From: Asanoa sp. WMMD1127
Lineage (GTDB): Bacteria; Actinomycetota; Actinomycetes; Mycobacteriales; Micromonosporaceae
Direction of reading: 5' to 3'
Length of the DNA stretch: 64,000 nucleotides
Assembly (NCBI RefSeq): GCF_029626225.1
Contig: NZ_JARUBP010000001.1
Span: forward strand, 1,612,001 to 1,676,000
The notes beneath the pieces are model-generated. The model saw only the letters and a list, made by a program, of their open reading frames with translations. It ran no database searches and was not told the DNA's origin. Positions 1 through 7,839 of the stretch are shown piece after piece. The position numbers and the translations under genes were made by a program. The stretch's first letter is position 1, and the number at the start of each line of letters is the position of its first letter.

Positions 1-438
1 CATCCCGGCCAGCGTCGCGATGAACGGCTGCACGTCGAAGTAGTGGATCACCAGACCCATGCCGAGCCCGATGGTCGCGCCGATCAGCAGCGCCACGGGC
101 AGCACGAGGGCGGCCGGCCAGCCGTTCTCCAGCAGCAGCGCGACCACCATCGTGGTCAGCGCGACCACCGCGCCGACCGACAGGTCGATGCCGCCGGTCA
201 GGATCACGAAGGTCATCCCGACCGCGACCACGAGCAGGAACGCGTTGTCGATGAAGATGTTGAGCACGATCTGCGTGTCGGAGAAGCCGGTGTAGTTGAC
301 GACGCCGACGCCGTACATCAGGGACAGCAGGATCGCGGTCGCGGTGACCGGCACGTACTTCTGGCGGATCGGGAACCTGCGCAGCCGGCCCGCGGTGGCC
401 GCCGGCTGCGGGGGCGCCGGGGTCTCGAGGTCGATCAT
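1..438 (-). CDS. YjfF-like sugar ABC permease (3' end outside window)
   Basis: Inner-membrane permease of a ribose/galactofuranose-type ABC importer; 146 codons are visible and the gene runs out of the window. The visible part has several hydrophobic segments and the family hallmark ILTGGIDLSVGAVVAL, which the upstream permease also carries. Its ATG (436-438) overlaps the stop of that permease in an ATGA arrangement, so the two are translationally coupled. Being the second permease after a YtfQ/YtfR/YtfT-like set, it best matches YjfF. Family assignment is firm; the exact sugar is inferred from the binding protein at 3031-4035. Confidence 0.85.
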   Translation of the reverse strand, partial: MIDLETPAPPQPAATAGRLRRFPIRQKYVPVTATAILLSLMYGVGVVNYTGFSDTQIVLNIFIDNAFLLVVAVGMTFVILTGGIDLSVGAVVALTTMVVALLLENGWPAALVLPVALLIGATIGLGMGLVIHYFDVQPFIATLAGM

Positions 439-1445
439 GCCGATACCTCCGCGGGCGTGCGACGGGACAGCCGGGCGCGGAACGCGGGTGACTGCACCAG
501 GCAGAGGATCACCACGACCACCGCCTTGAAGAGCAGCGTGACCTCGGGCGGGATGCCGATCGTGTAGATGGTCGTGTCGAGCGTCTTGATCAGCAGCGCT
601 CCGACCACGGTGCCGGCGATCGAGAAGCGGCCGCCGAGCAGCGAGGTGCCGCCGATCACCACGGCCAGGATCGCGTCGAGCTCGATCAGCAGGCCGGCGT
701 TGTTGCCGTCGGCGCTGGACACTGTCGAGCTGACCATCAGGCCGGCCACGCCGGCACAGACCGCGCAGACCACGTACGCGATGATGATCAAGCGGCGGGA
801 TCGGATGCCGGCCAGCCGGCTGGCGTCGGCGTTTCCGCCGACCGACTCGAGCAGCATGCCGAACGCGCTGCGCCGGGTGACCAGGGCGACCGCGGCGACC
901 AGGGCCGCGGCGATCACCACCGGCACCGGGATCGCCAGCAGGAAGCCCGTCGCGATGGCCTTGTAGGGCGGCGAGTTGACGTTGATGATCTGGCCGTCGG
1001 TGATCAGCTGGGCGACGCCTCGGCCGGCCACCATCAGGATCAGCGTCGCGATGATCGGTTGGATGCCGATCACGCCGACGAGGAAGCCGTTCCAGAGTCC
1101 GAGGCCGGCGCAGAGCAACAGGGCGAGAGCCACGGCGACCAGGACGCCGCCCACCGCGCCCTGGTCCGCCAGGCCGGCGATCTGCTGGCAGGCCAGCGCG
1201 CCGGAGATCGCCACGACGGCGCCGACCGACAGGTCGATGCCGCCGGTCGCGATGACCAGGGTCATGCCGAGGGCGACCAGCACCAACGGCGCGCCCTGGC
1301 GCAGGATGTCGATCAGGCTGCCGAACAGGTGCCCGTCGCGCACCTCGACGGCGAAGAAGCCGGGCGTGAAGAACAGGTTGCTGAGCAGCAGCACCACCAG
1401 CATCGCGACCGGCCAGAAGAGGCGGTGCCGGACGAGCGTCGTCAT
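435..1445 (-). CDS. YtfT-like sugar ABC permease
   Basis: 336-aa RbsC/YtfT-family inner-membrane permease. It has about eight to ten hydrophobic segments and the conserved VIATGGIDLSVGAVVAISGA stretch that marks ribose-type permeases. The ATG overlaps the stop of the ATPase gene (ATGA at 1442-1445) and its own stop overlaps the start of the next permease, so all three form a tightly coupled operon. It should form a heterodimer with the YjfF-like permease and pass sugar delivered by the lipoprotein encoded upstream. Two different permeases rather than a homodimer is typical of the YtfQRT-YjfF system. Confidence 0.88.
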   Translation of the reverse strand: MTTLVRHRLFWPVAMLVVLLLSNLFFTPGFFAVEVRDGHLFGSLIDILRQGAPLVLVALGMTLVIATGGIDLSVGAVVAISGALACQQIAGLADQGAVGGVLVAVALALLLCAGLGLWNGFLVGVIGIQPIIATLILMVAGRGVAQLITDGQIINVNSPPYKAIATGFLLAIPVPVVIAAALVAAVALVTRRSAFGMLLESVGGNADASRLAGIRSRRLIIIAYVVCAVCAGVAGLMVSSTVSSADGNNAGLLIELDAILAVVIGGTSLLGGRFSIAGTVVGALLIKTLDTTIYTIGIPPEVTLLFKAVVVVILCLVQSPAFRARLSRRTPAEVSA

Positions 1446-2968
1446 GCCACGCCTCCACTCGCGATCGCCGCCATGACCCGGTCGGTGTCGAGCCCGTCGG
1501 TGTTCTCGAGCTCGGTGACCAACCGCCGGTCGCGCAGTACGGCGACCTTGTGGCTGAGCCGCAGCACCTCTTCGAGCTCGGCCGAGATGAACAGCACCGC
1601 CATGCCGCCGTCGGACAGCTCGACCACGAGACGCTGGATCTCGGCCTTGGCGCCGACGTCGATGCCCCGCGTCGGCTCGTCGAGGATCATCAGCTTGGGC
1701 TCGGTGATCAACCAGCGGGCCAGCAGCACCTTCTGCTGGTTGCCGCCGCTGAGGTTGCGCACCGGGATTTCCGGGTCGGCCGGGCGGATGTCGAGTGCCT
1801 TGACGTAGCGGGCGACCAGCTCGTCCTGGCGGCCGCGCGGCACCGGCCGGGCCCAGCCGCGGTCGGCCTGCAGCGCCAGGATGATGTTCTCCCGGACGGT
1901 CAGCTCCTCGACGAGCCCGTCGGCCCGCCGGTTCTCCGGGCAGTACGCGATCTTGTGGCGCATCGCCGCCTGCGGTCCCCGGAAGCTGACCGGGCGGCCG
2001 TCGACCGTGAGCTGGCCGGCGTCCGGCCGGTCGGCGCCGAAGAGCAGCCGGGCGATCTCGGTGCGCCCGGAGCCCAGCAGCCCGGCCAGCCCCACCACCT
2101 CGCCCTTGTGGATGGCCAACGAGAACGGCGCGATGGCCCCGGTGCGGCCCAGCCCCTCGGCGCTGACGACCGGCGTGCCACGCTCGAGCACCGCCACCTC
2201 GCGGCGCGGCGCCTCCTCGATGTCCTCCAGCACGGCCAGCTCTTTGCCGATCATGGCGGAGACCAGGTCGAGCTGGCTCAGCTCGGCGGTGCGCCACTCG
2301 CCCACCCGCCGCCCGTTGCGCAGCACGGTCATCCGGTCGGCGATCTCGTAAACCTGGTCGAGGAAGTGCGTCACGAACAGGATCGCGATGCCCTCCTCCT
2401 TGAGGCCGCGGACGACCCGGAACAACTGGTCCACTTCGGACGCGTCGAGGCTCGAGGTGGGCTCGTCGAGGACGAGCACCTTGGCGTCGACGTCGAGAGC
2501 CCGGGCGATCGCGACCATCTGTTGTACGGCGATCGAATGGCTGCCGAGATCAGAGCCGACGTCGATCGACAGCTGGAGCCGCGCGAGCAGCTCCTCGGCC
2601 CGCCGCCGCATCGCCGACCAGCGGATCCGCCCGAACCGGGTGGGCGCCCGCCCGATCAGCACGTTCTCGGCGACCGACAGGTTGGGGCAGAGGTTGATCT
2701 CCTGGAAGACCGTGCTGACCCCGGCCTGCTGAGCCTGGTGCGGCCCGGCGAACGCGACCGACTCACCGGCCAGCGTGATGTCGCCCTGGTCGTGGTGGTA
2801 CGCGCCGGTCAGCACCTTGATCAGGGTGGACTTGCCCGCGCCGTTCTCGCCCATCAGGGCGTGCACCTCGCCCGGGTACAGCCGCAGGTCGACGCCGTCG
2901 AGCGCGACGACGCCCGGGAACCGCTTGCCGATGCCCCGCATGACGAGCACGGGCTCCCTCTCGGACAT
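1442..2968 (-). CDS. YtfR-like sugar ABC ATPase, duplicated NBD
   Basis: 508-aa ATPase with two fused nucleotide-binding domains. The first has Walker A GENGAGKST near residue 40 and Walker B VLVLDEPTSSL. The second has a degenerate Walker A (GLLGSGRTE near 298), a clear signature LSGGNQQKV near 407 and MILDEPTRGID. This split between an intact and a degenerate first motif is normal for RbsA/YtfR-type proteins. The start is the ATG at 2966-2968, preceded by GGAGAGG; the longer open frame upstream runs through the intergenic region and is not used. It powers import through the two permeases downstream. Confidence 0.92.
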   Translation of the reverse strand: MSEREPVLVMRGIGKRFPGVVALDGVDLRLYPGEVHALMGENGAGKSTLIKVLTGAYHHDQGDITLAGESVAFAGPHQAQQAGVSTVFQEINLCPNLSVAENVLIGRAPTRFGRIRWSAMRRRAEELLARLQLSIDVGSDLGSHSIAVQQMVAIARALDVDAKVLVLDEPTSSLDASEVDQLFRVVRGLKEEGIAILFVTHFLDQVYEIADRMTVLRNGRRVGEWRTAELSQLDLVSAMIGKELAVLEDIEEAPRREVAVLERGTPVVSAEGLGRTGAIAPFSLAIHKGEVVGLAGLLGSGRTEIARLLFGADRPDAGQLTVDGRPVSFRGPQAAMRHKIAYCPENRRADGLVEELTVRENIILALQADRGWARPVPRGRQDELVARYVKALDIRPADPEIPVRNLSGGNQQKVLLARWLITEPKLMILDEPTRGIDVGAKAEIQRLVVELSDGGMAVLFISAELEEVLRLSHKVAVLRDRRLVTELENTDGLDTDRVMAAIASGGVA

Positions 2969-3030
2969 GGTCCTCTCCTGTGCCTGTCGGGAGGCGGCCC
3001 CGGGGTTGGCCGGGGCCGCCGCCGTCATTG

Positions 3031-4035
3031 TCAGTACTTGCGCTCCGGCAGAGCCGCCTTGGCCTGCTCCTGGGTGAACGTGGTCTCCTCGGTGAGCACC
3101 CGTGCGGGCACGGTCTCGCCGGCCACGACCTTCTTCGCCAGGTCCATCAGCTGTGGGCCGAGCAGCGGGCTGCACTCCACGATAAAGTTGATCTTGCCGT
3201 CGGCCAGCGCCTGCATGCCGTCCTTGACCGCGTCGACAGTCACGATCTTGATGTCGGTGCCGGGCTTCTTGCCGACCGCCTCGATCGCCTCGATGGCGCC
3301 GAGACCCATGTCGTCGTTGTGCGCGTACAGCAGGTCGATGTCCGGGTTGGCGCGCAGGAAGGCCTCCATGACCTCCTTGCCCTTGACCCGGGTGAAGTCG
3401 CCCGGCTGGGACGCGAGCATCTTGAACTTCGGGTCGGAGCCGATCACCGACTCGAAGCCCTCCTTGCGGTCGATGGCCGGGGCCGCGCCGGTGTTGCCCT
3501 GCAGCTCGACCATGTTGACCGGGGCTGCCGCACTGGCGAACTCCTGCTTGACCCACTCACCGGCCTTCTTGCCTTCGAGAACGAAGTCGGAGCCGATAAA
3601 TGTCTTGTAGAGCGTCGTGTCCTTCGAGTCAACCGCCCGGTCGGTCAGGATCACCGGGATGCCGGCGTCCTTGGCCTCCTTGAGGACGGTGTCCCATCCG
3701 GACTCGACCACCGGCGAGAAGGCGATGATGTCGACCTTCTGCGAGATGTAGCTGCGGATCGCCTTGATCTGGTTTTCCTGCTTCTGCTGCGCGTCCGAGA
3801 ACTTGAGCTCGATCCCGGCCGCCGCGGCGGCTTCCTGGATCGACTTGGTGTTGGCCGTCCGCCAGCCGCTCTCGGCGCCCACCTGGGCGAAGCCCATGAC
3901 TATCTTGCCGTCGTCGTTGCCGCTGCCACTGCCGGCCGCGGCACCGTCGCCGTTACGGTCCTGGCCACCGCAGGCGGCCAGCGTGGCTGCGACGAGCACG
4001 CCACCGAGCACCACCGCGGACACCTTCCTGAGCAC
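3031..4035 (-). CDS. YtfQ-like galactofuranose-type binding lipoprotein
   Basis: 334-aa periplasmic-binding-protein-like lipoprotein. The signal peptide ends in a lipobox, TLAAC, followed by a Gly/Ser/Asn-rich linker. The mature part closely resembles E. coli YtfQ as I know it: a GFAQVGAESGWR start, QQKQENQIKAIRSY, PVVESGWDTVLKEAKDAGIP, and GDFTRVKGKEVMEAF. The start is the GTG at 4033-4035, which has GAGGAGG 6-8 bp upstream; the longer frame would run through the operator region. It likely captures galactofuranose or a related furanose. First gene of the importer operon, divergent from the LacI gene. Confidence 0.88.
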   Translation of the reverse strand: MLRKVSAVVLGGVLVAATLAACGGQDRNGDGAAAGSGSGNDDGKIVMGFAQVGAESGWRTANTKSIQEAAAAAGIELKFSDAQQKQENQIKAIRSYISQKVDIIAFSPVVESGWDTVLKEAKDAGIPVILTDRAVDSKDTTLYKTFIGSDFVLEGKKAGEWVKQEFASAAAPVNMVELQGNTGAAPAIDRKEGFESVIGSDPKFKMLASQPGDFTRVKGKEVMEAFLRANPDIDLLYAHNDDMGLGAIEAIEAVGKKPGTDIKIVTVDAVKDGMQALADGKINFIVECSPLLGPQLMDLAKKVVAGETVPARVLTEETTFTQEQAKAALPERKY

Positions 4036-4079
4036 GGCATTCCTCCTCACGTACGTCGATGGCTCACGTGTTGCCAGCA

Positions 4080-4138
4080 TGTTAGCGTTCTCATAATCGA
4101 CGTCAATAGCTCCGAAAGGCCGATTGTTAGCGTTCACA
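4080..4138. promoter_or_regulatory. Two copies of a LacI-type operator motif
   Basis: The 11-mer TGTTAGCGTTC occurs at 4080-4090 and again at 4125-4135, 45 bp apart, between the importer operon and the divergent lacI gene. Each copy has the central CG and partial symmetry expected of GalR/LacI operators (TGTTAGCGTTCTCA and TGTTAGCGTTCACA). They lie within the shared promoter region, so the adjacent repressor probably binds both. The assignment rests on motif form and position only. Confidence 0.65.
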
Positions 4139-4187
4139 GCGCAGCTATGATCGACAACGCGGGTAGAGTGTCGGCCGAGGAGTTGCC

Positions 4188-5219
4188 ATGGATCAGCCGT
4201 CTCCGCCTCGACCGGCGGTGATGATCGACGTCGCGCGACTCGCCGGCGTCTCGCACCAGACCGTGTCGCGCGTGCTCAACGGCCACCCGAGCGTTCGCAC
4301 CGAGACACGGGAACGCGTGCTGACCGCCGTTCGCCAGCTCAACTACCGCCCCAACGCCCTCGCCCGTGGCCTCGCCGGGCGGCGTTCCCGGGTGCTGGGT
4401 GTCGTCAGCTTCGACACCATCCTCTATGGACCGGCCGCCACCCTGCTCGGCGTCGAGCGGGCGGCGCGCGCGGCGGGCTACGGCGTCAGCATCGTGACGC
4501 TCGAACAGCTCGACCACGACGGCGTCAGCGACGCGCTCAGCGCCCTGGCCGAGCAGTCGGTGGCCGGGGTCGTCATCATCGCGCCCTTTACCAACGCGGC
4601 GTCCGCACTGCGCTCCCTGCCCACCGGGATCCCCGCCGTGGTGGTCGAAGCCGGCACCAGCGGCGCCCTGCCGGCCATCTCCGTCGACCAGATCGCCGGC
4701 GCCGAGCTCGCGGTGCGCCATCTGCTCGAGCTCGGCCACGAGACGGTCTGGCACGTCCGCGGCCCGCAGAACTGGTTGGAGGCCCGCGACCGCGAGTACG
4801 CTTGGCGGTCCACTTTGGAGTCGGCTGGTTTGGCTGTCCCACCGGCCCTCGACGGCGACTGGAGCGCGGCCTCGGGCTACCAGGCGGGCCTGCGGCTGGC
4901 CGGCGACCCTCGGGTGACGGCGGTGTTCTGTGCCAACGACCAGCAGGCGCTCGGTCTGCTGCGCGCCTTCCACGAGCGCGGCGTACGCGTGCCCGACGAC
5001 GTCAGTGTCGTCGGCTTCGACGACATCCCGGAGGCGGAGTTCATGTCGCCGCCGCTCACCACGATCCGCCAGGATTTCGACGAGGTCGGCCGCCGCTGCC
5101 TGGCGATGCTGCTCGACCTGCTCGACCCACCGGTGCAGTCCGTCGCATATCCCCGCGTCGTGCCGGTTCTGGTCCCCCGCGGCAGCACCGGCCTCGGCCC
5201 TTCGGCCAATGGGCACTGA
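4188..5219 (+). CDS. LacI-family repressor of the furanose importer
   Basis: 343-aa GalR/LacI regulator. The N-terminal HTH (about residues 12-31, MIDVARLAGVSHQTVSRVLN) is followed by the hinge sequence YRPNALARGLAG and a periplasmic-binding-like effector domain with FCANDQQALGLLRAF and SVVGFDDIPEAEF. The ATG has GGAG 7 bp upstream. It is divergent from the YtfQRT-YjfF-like operon with two matching operator-like sequences between them, so it most likely represses that operon until a sugar ligand binds. It could also control the beta-helix genes 50 bp downstream on its own strand. Confidence 0.9.
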   Translation: MDQPSPPRPAVMIDVARLAGVSHQTVSRVLNGHPSVRTETRERVLTAVRQLNYRPNALARGLAGRRSRVLGVVSFDTILYGPAATLLGVERAARAAGYGVSIVTLEQLDHDGVSDALSALAEQSVAGVVIIAPFTNAASALRSLPTGIPAVVVEAGTSGALPAISVDQIAGAELAVRHLLELGHETVWHVRGPQNWLEARDREYAWRSTLESAGLAVPPALDGDWSAASGYQAGLRLAGDPRVTAVFCANDQQALGLLRAFHERGVRVPDDVSVVGFDDIPEAEFMSPPLTTIRQDFDEVGRRCLAMLLDLLDPPVQSVAYPRVVPVLVPRGSTGLGPSANGH

Positions 5220-5268
5220 CTGACCCGCTCGCTACGCTCCCTCAAGATCACTCACACGGGGAGCGAAC

Positions 5269-7824
5269 ATGCGGGTTCGCAGCACGGTGCTGCTCACCGC
5301 CGGCGTGCTTCTGGCCGCGGGCCTACCGGCCGGCACCGCCGCCGCCGCTGCACCACCGGACACCATCCACGTCTCGACGACCTGCGGCGCCAGTCCGGAC
5401 GGATCCACGGACGCGCCCTTCTGCTCGATCTCGGCAGCCGTCGCGGTGGTCCGGCCCGGCCAGACCATCGTCGTGGACCGCGGGTACTTCAGCGAGTCGG
5501 TGTCACCGCCGTCCGGCGAGCCGGGGCGACCGATCACCATCCGCGGGTATCGCGGTCCGGCGGCTGGCCGCACCAACCTGTCCTCCGGATCGCGGACGAA
5601 GGCCGTGTTCGACCTCTCTGGCGTGCACGACGTCGTCATCGAGGGCATCTCGTTCTCGGCGCAGTCGAGCGCCGCGGTCGTCGTCGACAGCTCCAGTGAC
5701 GTCACGCTGACCGACGGCTGGATCAGGAATCCCAGCGTTGCCGCGGTGGACATCAAGGGCAGCTCCCGCCGGGTGACCGTCAGCCGGATGTCAGTGGAGG
5801 TCCTACGCGCTCCATTCGTCAGTGTCGGCCCCGGTGTCAGCGAAACCGTGCTGGCGAGCAACAGCGTCCGACAGACCCGGGCCCCACTGACGACCGGCCC
5901 TCCCGCGATCACCGTGGCCGACGCCCCGCGCACGACCATCACGAACAACACGATCGTCACCGACTGCGCCACCGGCATCCGAGTCACCGGAGCATCGGCG
6001 GATTTCAGTCTCTACAACACGCTCGTGCGAACCCTGCCCGTCGGAAAGACCGGCTGCGAATGGTCACCGTCGGACCCCGCGAGCGCCCCGGCCGTTTCCA
6101 TCGACGGCATTGCCGCGAGCGGCAGTCGCCTGGACTACAACGTGATCGACCCGGCACCCGGTGGGCCGGCCTACTCGTGGGCCGGCGCGCCCTACCGCGA
6201 CCTCCGCGAGTTCCAGACAGCGAGCGGGCAAGGCGCGCACGACATCGTCGGCGACGCGGGCCTGGCCGACGTCTACAGCCCGTTCGACATCGGCTGGGGC
6301 CTGCTGCCGAGTTCACCTGCGATCGACTCCGCCTCGGCCGACGCTCCGGGGCTGCCCGCAACCGACCTCCGCGGCAACGCGCACGCCGACAAGCCCGACA
6401 CCCCCAACAGCGGCGGAGGCTTCGTCGACCGCGGGGCCACCGAGCTCGTCTCCCTTCGTGGCTTCTCCGCCTCGCTCGCTCGGGTGCCCGGAGGCGGCCC
6501 GATGGACACGGTTGCGACGGTCACGGCCTATCAGGACTGGGCCGTCGACGGTCCGGTCGGAACCTTCGCGCTCGGTTCGGTCGTCAACCGCACCGGGACG
6601 GCCAACTTCACCTTCGACCACGCCGGCAGGGCATGTGTGTACGTCCGGGCCAGCGACGACAACTTCCGAAGCGACTTTCCGTCCTGGTCCTCGTCCGCCT
6701 GCGTGATGCTGGGCGCCCCGTTCACACCCGTCACCCCGCAGCGGGTGCTGGACACGCGGACCGCGACCGGCGTGCCGCGCACCACTCCGCTCAACGCGCG
6801 CGAATTCATCGACCTGCCGTTGCCGGCACCGGCCGCCAGCAGCGACGCGGTGGTGCTCAACGTGACGGTGGCCAATCCGACCACCAACGGCTATCTCAAG
6901 GTCTACCCTGGCGATCCCGAGCCGAACGCTTCGAACATCAACTTCGCGGCGCACCAGACGATCCCGAACCTGGTGACAGTGCCGGTCGTCAACGGCCGGG
7001 TGCGGATCAAGAACGGCAGCGCGGGCACCGTGCACGTGCTCGCCGACCTGGCGGGCTACTACGGTGGCGATGCCGGCCTGGGCTTCACGTCCGGCGCGCC
7101 GATTCGCGTCCTCGACACCCGCACGGCCACCGGCGTTCCGGGCACCGCCCCGCTCGGCTCCAACGGCCGGGTCACCGTCGACCTGTCCGCACGCGTGCCG
7201 GCCGGCACCGCCGCCGTGGCGCTCAACGTCGCCGTCACCAAGCCGACCGTCGGCGGTCACCTGACTGCCTACCCGGCGGGTGGTGCGGTCCCCGCCACGT
7301 CGAACCTCAACTTCGTCACGGGGCAGACCGCGAACAACATGGTCATCGCGCCCGTTGTCGACGGCAAGATCGCCTTCGCGTACGGCGGCAGCGGCACCGT
7401 GCACGTCCTGGCCGACCTCAACGGCTGGTTCGGCCCCGGCGCCGCCGACTCCTTCCTGCCGCTGTGGTCGCCGTACCGGATGCTCGACACCCGGGAGATA
7501 GGCAACATGCCGATCGGGCCGGGGCAGGCGATCGTGGCCTACGCGTACGACAACGAGTGCTACACCTACGGATGCTCGCGCTCGGCCCTCGTGGCGAACC
7601 TGACCGTCACGGGCGCCCAGTCGGCCGGCTACCTGACCGTCTATCCCTACGGCCAGCCGCGCCCTGCCGCTTCGGTGCTCAACTTCAACCCGAACGAGAC
7701 CATCGCCAACCTGGTCACCGTCGGGCTGACGGACAACAAGTTCATGATCTACAACAGCAGCGCCAAGCCGGTGCACGTCGTGGTCGACGGCGCGGGCTAC
7801 TACCTTTCCCCACCGACCGCATAG
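5269..7824 (+). CDS. Secreted beta-helix protein with three RVLDTR repeats (copy 1)
   Basis: 851-aa secreted protein. A signal peptide ends near residue 28 (PAGTAAAAA). Residues ~30-390 look like a right-handed parallel beta-helix of the pectate-lyase/DUF1565 type, with conserved SIAAA/ISAAV-PGQTI and short V/I-rich rungs. Residues ~488-851 hold three tandem domains of ~120 aa starting RVLDTR, RVLDTR and RMLDTR, each with ALNV/LNVTV and GYLKVYP motifs and ending in a VLADLAGYYG-like strand. This module is common on actinobacterial exoproteins and its ligand is unknown. The helix may bind or cleave a polysaccharide, but I see no definite lyase catalytic set. RBS GGGGAGCG precedes the ATG. Confidence 0.8.
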   Translation: MRVRSTVLLTAGVLLAAGLPAGTAAAAAPPDTIHVSTTCGASPDGSTDAPFCSISAAVAVVRPGQTIVVDRGYFSESVSPPSGEPGRPITIRGYRGPAAGRTNLSSGSRTKAVFDLSGVHDVVIEGISFSAQSSAAVVVDSSSDVTLTDGWIRNPSVAAVDIKGSSRRVTVSRMSVEVLRAPFVSVGPGVSETVLASNSVRQTRAPLTTGPPAITVADAPRTTITNNTIVTDCATGIRVTGASADFSLYNTLVRTLPVGKTGCEWSPSDPASAPAVSIDGIAASGSRLDYNVIDPAPGGPAYSWAGAPYRDLREFQTASGQGAHDIVGDAGLADVYSPFDIGWGLLPSSPAIDSASADAPGLPATDLRGNAHADKPDTPNSGGGFVDRGATELVSLRGFSASLARVPGGGPMDTVATVTAYQDWAVDGPVGTFALGSVVNRTGTANFTFDHAGRACVYVRASDDNFRSDFPSWSSSACVMLGAPFTPVTPQRVLDTRTATGVPRTTPLNAREFIDLPLPAPAASSDAVVLNVTVANPTTNGYLKVYPGDPEPNASNINFAAHQTIPNLVTVPVVNGRVRIKNGSAGTVHVLADLAGYYGGDAGLGFTSGAPIRVLDTRTATGVPGTAPLGSNGRVTVDLSARVPAGTAAVALNVAVTKPTVGGHLTAYPAGGAVPATSNLNFVTGQTANNMVIAPVVDGKIAFAYGGSGTVHVLADLNGWFGPGAADSFLPLWSPYRMLDTREIGNMPIGPGQAIVAYAYDNECYTYGCSRSALVANLTVTGAQSAGYLTVYPYGQPRPAASVLNFNPNETIANLVTVGLTDNKFMIYNSSAKPVHVVVDGAGYYLSPPTA

Positions 7825-7839
7825 ATACGGAGAGCGAAC